This document shows, piece after piece, positions 59,341 to 64,000 of a stretch of 64,000 nucleotides of DNA. Under the pieces are notes generated by a model. It saw nothing but the letters and a program-made list of their open reading frames with translations. It made no database searches and was not told the DNA's origin. The stretch covers positions 45,139,040 through 45,203,039 of the forward strand of contig CM037782.1 of assembly GCA_021229015.1 (NCBI GenBank), read 5' to 3'. Origin of the DNA: Solen grandis. Taxonomy: Eukaryota > Mollusca > Bivalvia > Adapedonta > Solenidae. Each line of letters opens with the position of its first letter. Positions within the stretch are counted from its first letter, which is position 1. A program made the position numbers and the translations under genes.

Positions 59341-62300
59341 GCATTTTGTATAAAGTAAAAAACGTCATGAACAGATGTCTCAGTCCGAACCGCGTGTTTT
59401 TAAAGGGAAGGGCAAAAATTACTTGAATTTAGTACAAAACACTTTTTTTGGGGCACAATTGTGTTAACTTTATCATTGTCATCGTGTCTTTGGAACCTGT
59501 GTTTTTAACGTTTCCCAAACGTGAACTTTGGGTTGTGTGAAAGGAAATTCTATTGGGTACATTTTTTTCCAAACCCAAGTTTTAAAATTTTAAGGGAAAT
59601 TTTTTGTTTTTTTTCTACATTTACTTTTCATCAGTGATAGTTCGATGGCATTGTACCCAAAAAAACACAAAATTGGGGTTTTAGAAAAAAAGCTGACAAA
59701 AAAACCCTTGTTTTTCGACAAACAAAATTGGGTGGAGAAAAGATGTTCCCACCCCAAGTTTTGAAAAATTTAAGGGATGAAAAGGGAAAAATTTTACCCT
59801 CGTGAATTAAAAATCCAGAACTGGCTGCGCCCCTTTTTACAAGTGAAAAAAAGGGGTAATTAAAAAGCAAAAAATGGGCAATACCCTTTTGCATTCCTGC
59901 AGGCTCATGGGGGCACCAAAAACATCTCACTGAAAAAATGGACAAGGTATTAAAAAATCCACTAAAAAAAATTTTTAAAATCAAAAAAAAACCTCACATT
60001 TGGATTTTATTTTCCGGCTTGTAAAACGTGTCCCAAATTTTCCCGGGAATAGTGGATCAAAAATCGCTTGGGAAATTCATCCCTCCCCTCCTTACGAAAC
60101 TTGGAAGGGGGAAGGGGAAGGGTACGAGGTGTTTTTCCCCCCGGGACAACCCGCAATTCAATTAAAGGTGTGGCCTCTTCACGAAATGAACCATTTGTTG
60201 TATTACCGATTGGCCGGGAAAACACTTTGATAAGGGGTTTTCGAAGCACCCATTTTTTCGCGTTTTTGCCATTTGAAACAAAAACAAAAGCAGGGTCTTC
60301 CACCATGCAATTTGAAATTTTAAATCTACAATACATAACCCTTTTAGCAGATCATATTTTCAAAAGAGTTTATTTTTCAATATAAAACCCCGACACAAGG
60401 GGGAAACAGTTCATTTACTTTACGGGAAGGGCGATTGGGGAAGCTTTATTTTTAAAAAAAAGACCATGATTCCATTTTTTCCCTGGTCAACCTCGACAAG
60501 TCGGATATTTTGGGTTTCATGTTCAAGAAAATGGCCAAACAACATCTTACCCCCGGTGAAACCCATCGTGAAATCAGGACCCACAGACTCTGAAAAAAGG
60601 TATGGAGCCGTTTAAAAGAAATTTTGTTGGCCAAAAAAGTAAACACAGTGGATCAAAAAAACGGGGGAAAAAAATTGTTGAAAGATGTGGGTCCCGAAAA
60701 CTCTGAGAGGATTTAAAACTTTCGAGAAAATTTAAAAAGTTCCCACATCAATTTTTGCTTTCCCGCAGTCAAGGAGACACAAAAAAAAAAAGAAAAATTC
60801 CCTCACGACCGTTAGTATTTTTGAAATTAAAAACATTATGCAACACGGCTCCCTTTTGAGTGTAGCAAAACTGAACTTTAAAGTGACACATTTCCCCCCT
60901 ACCAGACAGCAATGCAAGATGCACAGTGGACAGAACATTATCCTGTTTAGCCTGAGCAATTTTATCTCCCATTGGGAAATTTTTAATTCCCCGCTCAACA
61001 GAAAAATGGACTGATATCAAAACCCGAGTACTTGGGACCCGAAAGTCAAAGTAGTCCCAAAATGAGGCAATAATTTTTGGGTGGCGAAAGGGGAAACTCC
61101 ACAGTAAAAAAATTTTTTTCCACAAACTTTTGTTTTGCAGTTTTGACGTTTTACCTGAACAACAAAAATGATCACCAAAAATGCTGACACTTTCGCCCTA
61201 CCGCTCTTTTTTTTACGGACCCTAAATCAACACAGGCCCCTAAAGCTACGGGAAAAGTGGAGGCCTGAACAGCGGGTCATATGCAAGGATCAGTTTCGGA
61301 AAATACTGAAGGATTTAATAAAAGAAGAGCACGTTTTCCACCCCAAGGGCCCTGTTCTGGAAATGGGGCGGAAAGTCTGCATTTTTTGACCTGTGTTTTC
61401 AAAAACAAGTACCTTCCCCCAAAGGTTTTTAGAATTCGGGTGCCCACTCAAAGAACCCCAGTCAGTTTTTGCCTGTTTGGAGTAGAGGCAAAAATCCGTT
61501 AAACCCAAACTGGGGTTCCCCCTGTTTGGACTGTTGACCTGTTTCCCGTAGTGGCCCAAAAACTTAAACCAGCCCTCGCTCAAAATGGCATGAAGGGTGT
61601 CAATTCGCCGAGTTGAGGTTTAAACTTTCACCCTTTCCCGGAAAGGGCCAAACGATCAAAAATCGAAGATTTATTTTTTTCAAAGGGCAATTGCCCAAAC
61701 GATCATTCTGGGCCCGATAAAGAATACAGACATGAACCCGGGGATTTTGGCAACCAACCCCTTTTTTTTCAAAATTTTCCAAAATTGTCTAAGTTTTTGA
61801 ATTCAGTGTAGCGGAAAAAAAACACAACAACTTGCCGTTTTCCCCCCCCCAAATTTCCCACGGAGAAATTTTGAGATCATTCATTTTCCCCCGCCCCAAA
61901 CCCCCAGGATCACTCGGTTTAAACCCCCTCCAGGGTCTGACAAAGGCGTTACATCAGGGGGACACACTGTGGGGCATTGACTTAAAGGGCCCGATCAAAA
62001 AATCAGAAGAGGGACACTTTCCCCCTATAAAAACGGGAAACTTGCAAAACGAGCTTCAGTTTTTGTGGGCTCTTGGGGACCCCATCAAGTGTTGTGTATG
62101 CCGAATACGGCCCGTCAGATAAGATTAACGGGGTTTAGAAAAAGTCATCACAGACAAATTAAAACCCTGAGCAAATTTAGGAGAACAAATGGCCAAACAA
62201 CCCGTACGAAAAAATAGGGCGGAAAAAGATAAAAGTAAAGAGTTTGAACCCGCAGGGCAGGAGAATTAAAAAAGAATTTGGGGGAAAAGGAAACGATTGA

Positions 62301-64000
62301 GTTGCAGTATTTTTGGGTCATTTACCAATTCAGCTCCCTTGGGAAAGCCGTTTTAGTGCTAAAGATCAAAACCACAACGTTGAACCCGAGACTGTAAAAG
62401 GGTTAATATTTAAAAACCCCAATTCGACCCCAAACCTGGGGAAAAATTGGGGCTTTTAACGTTTTTTTGGGAAAAGAAATTGGGCCCAAAAATGGAAAAC
62501 TCAAAAAACTTCAAGGATACAACCGTTTGTGTGTGGAGCATATTGTTTTTTTGCTTTTTATTTTCTTTTTCGGGATGTTTATTTAACACGGGGGTTAGAG
62601 TAAATTCCGGACAGAGGATCAACCTCACTTCAATTTGAACGATTCCCAAAGTGGGGTGTTTTGGTTTTACCCGAATATTCGAAATACAAAAGTGCAAAAA
62701 GACAAGTGTGTAATCAGCACCAACAAACCTGCACAGAAAATCACCAAAGTTTTGGGGATGGTGTGGTGTTTTTAATTACTGACGAATAGTTTAGACCCTT
62801 TTTACTTCATGAAAGTGTAGTTTTATGTAAATTCCCTTTTTTAAAGGTTTGCAAATTGTTCCTTTTTTTGTTCATTTTTGTTTTCAAAGGGTTTTTAGAG
62901 TTCAATAAAAAAAGCTTAAAAATGATTTTTATTTTTTGTTTTTTATGTTTATCTTACCATTAACAATTGTGATATTTTTCCCTCTCGGGAAAATTTGGTT
63001 TATGGCCCCGGGAAAAAAGGGGCCCTATTTGGGTTTTTGTGTCCTGAATTACTCGGGTCACCCCACTAAATCTGAAAAATCCCGGGTCAAAACCCTAAAG
63101 CCTAATACGCTGGCCAAACACAAAAAGGCCCGGCAATTTCACTTATAGGGGGCCCCAGGAAAAAAAGGGGACTTTGAAGCCGTGTGAAGCCCAAAAAAAA
63201 CCCGAAGCAAACAATGTCCTGACATCGACACTGGGTTTTTGTGTTTTATATCTTCCCTTTCCCCCCTTTCCCCTAAAAACACACCACACTTTTTTGAAAA
63301 CCCGGTTTTTTTTTCGGACATTGTGATTTTTCCTTTTTTTTTTAAAAAAACACTTTTTTAGTTATAAAAAAAAATAGGTTTATAGGTCAATCCAACCCCC
63401 TTTCAAGGCCAAAAAGGGAATGCTATCCCCAAATCAGGTCAAGGTTAAACTTCTTTTTTTTCATTGGATGGAAATTCCCTTCTCCCATTGGGTGTGCCAA
63501 CAAGACTCATCGTAAAACCCTAACCCCACTACCCAACCAAAGGAAAGCTTTCGTAACTTTTGATCTCGTTAACAAAGCCTTCCCGGCTGCTGATTTGTTT
63601 GACCGACGCTGTTTAAACCCGGCACAGTATCGTACACCTTTCCCACTCCGGTGTAAACCCCCCAGTTACAAAACCCAAAGTATCAACCTCTTTTCCCCCC
63701 CACACCATCAGAAACCATACAAAAAACCATTTCCAAAAAACCCAAACCCTTTAGTTTCAGCCAGTAAAAAAATGTTTGGGCAATCTATTCTGAGGGGAAA
63801 TCAAAGAATTTTAACAACAACCTCTCAAATTGCAACAGAGAATGGGAGAAGTGGAAAGCCGTATCAAATTGAAAACCCGAAAGCTGGTGGTGCCTATCAC
63901 TTTTTTTTCCAAAATGTGGAATCATCCCCAAACTTCCCCTTGAAAGGTGGATTTCCCCTTCTAAAAATGGCTTGGGGCCCCTTGTAAAAAAACATACAAA
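59341..64000 (+). other. Polinton right region, unidentified
   Basis: Plus-strand pieces that may be coding: 59640-60400 (several frames continuing one another, as read FYFPACKTCPKF and EMNHLLYYRLAGK), 61168-61502 (two overlapping frames), 61832-62122, 62447-62638 with a hydrophobic segment (SILFFCFLFSFSGCLF), and 63440-63987 (130-codon piece plus upstream extension). Capsid, packaging ATPase or protease genes are expected here, but I found no Walker A, no jelly-roll signature and no adenain-like His-Trp motif. Minus-strand frames look like shadows. Confidence 0.4.

Larger units (their letters stand above)
49410..64000 (+). mobile_element. Polinton/Maverick DNA transposon, left part (right end outside window)
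   Basis: Large self-synthesising transposon carrying a protein-primed family B DNA polymerase and a retroviral-type integrase, both recognised below on the plus strand. The left end starts 5'-AGTAGTGAAGG, matching the AG terminus usual for Polintons, at the point where a SINE is interrupted. Candidate 6-bp target duplication: TACCTC (49404-49409); its partner would lie beyond 64000. The usual length of 15-20 kb fits an element running off the window. From about 49680 on, homopolymers of 3-8 bases are very dense, and all genes are shifted or stopped. Adintovirus-like relatives exist; I treat this as an integrated, non-intact copy. Confidence 0.85.

Noticed and set aside
59631..59984. Minus-strand 117-codon frame in the Polinton
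   Set aside because: Phe/Lys/Pro-rich shadow of homopolymer-dense DNA; the plus strand there reads more like coding sequence.
49680..64000. Bacterial or foreign contamination
   Set aside because: The odd base texture raised the idea, but the boundary inside a SINE and the Polinton gene content fit an insertion in the same genome. A misassembled join remains possible and needs reads.

Overview
The window looks like a piece of a mollusc nuclear genome, most likely a bivalve. It is AT-rich and gene-poor. It has intron-containing coding sequence with GT/AG splice sites and is dominated by minisatellites, tRNA-derived SINEs, TTAA-flanked MITEs, decayed non-LTR retrotransposons and a Polinton/Maverick. 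Several repeats (a family beginning with CCCTTTCCCTCAT, and modular repeats ending in ACAGAC-type or CCGCATGCGG-type tails) are of the kind I associate with bivalve genomes. The species cannot be fixed from the sequence. A run of exactly 100 N (46,554-46,653) marks a scaffold join.

Layout. 1-7.6 kb: a 32-bp minisatellite, a 1.34-kb foldback transposon with a perfect 9-bp target-site duplication, a 29-bp minisatellite, and several SINE copies. 7.66-11.5 kb: the one clear host gene, a three-exon opsin-type GPCR on the minus strand. It has a retinal-lysine motif in TM7, DRC instead of DRY, and an unusually long basic C-terminal tail. A MITE lies in its last intron. 11.5-19 kb: non-coding, with MITE, SINE and satellite arrays (64-bp and 78-bp units). 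19-46 kb: a mosaic of dispersed paralogous blocks (called P, R and Q here) overlaid with jockey-like, Tx1/L1-like and another non-LTR retrotransposon, plus SINEs. Flanking duplications let part of the order of insertion be read. 43.7 kb holds one possible orphan exon. 46.65-49.1 kb: a satellite of about 450-bp units arranged as an alternating dimer and rich in TGACGTCA sites.

49.41 kb to the end: a Polinton/Maverick inserted into a SINE. DNA polymerase B is at about 51.9-54.5 kb and a retroviral-type integrase at about 58.3-59.3 kb, both on the plus strand. The right end lies beyond the window. All its genes are interrupted by frameshifts. The base texture (dense short homopolymers of all four bases) differs sharply from the left 49 kb, so some breaks may be consensus errors rather than true decay. 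I could not identify a packaging ATPase, protease or capsid gene in it.

The opsin acts alone here; no pathway or operon-like grouping is visible. The Polinton genes would act together in protein-primed replication and integration of the element.
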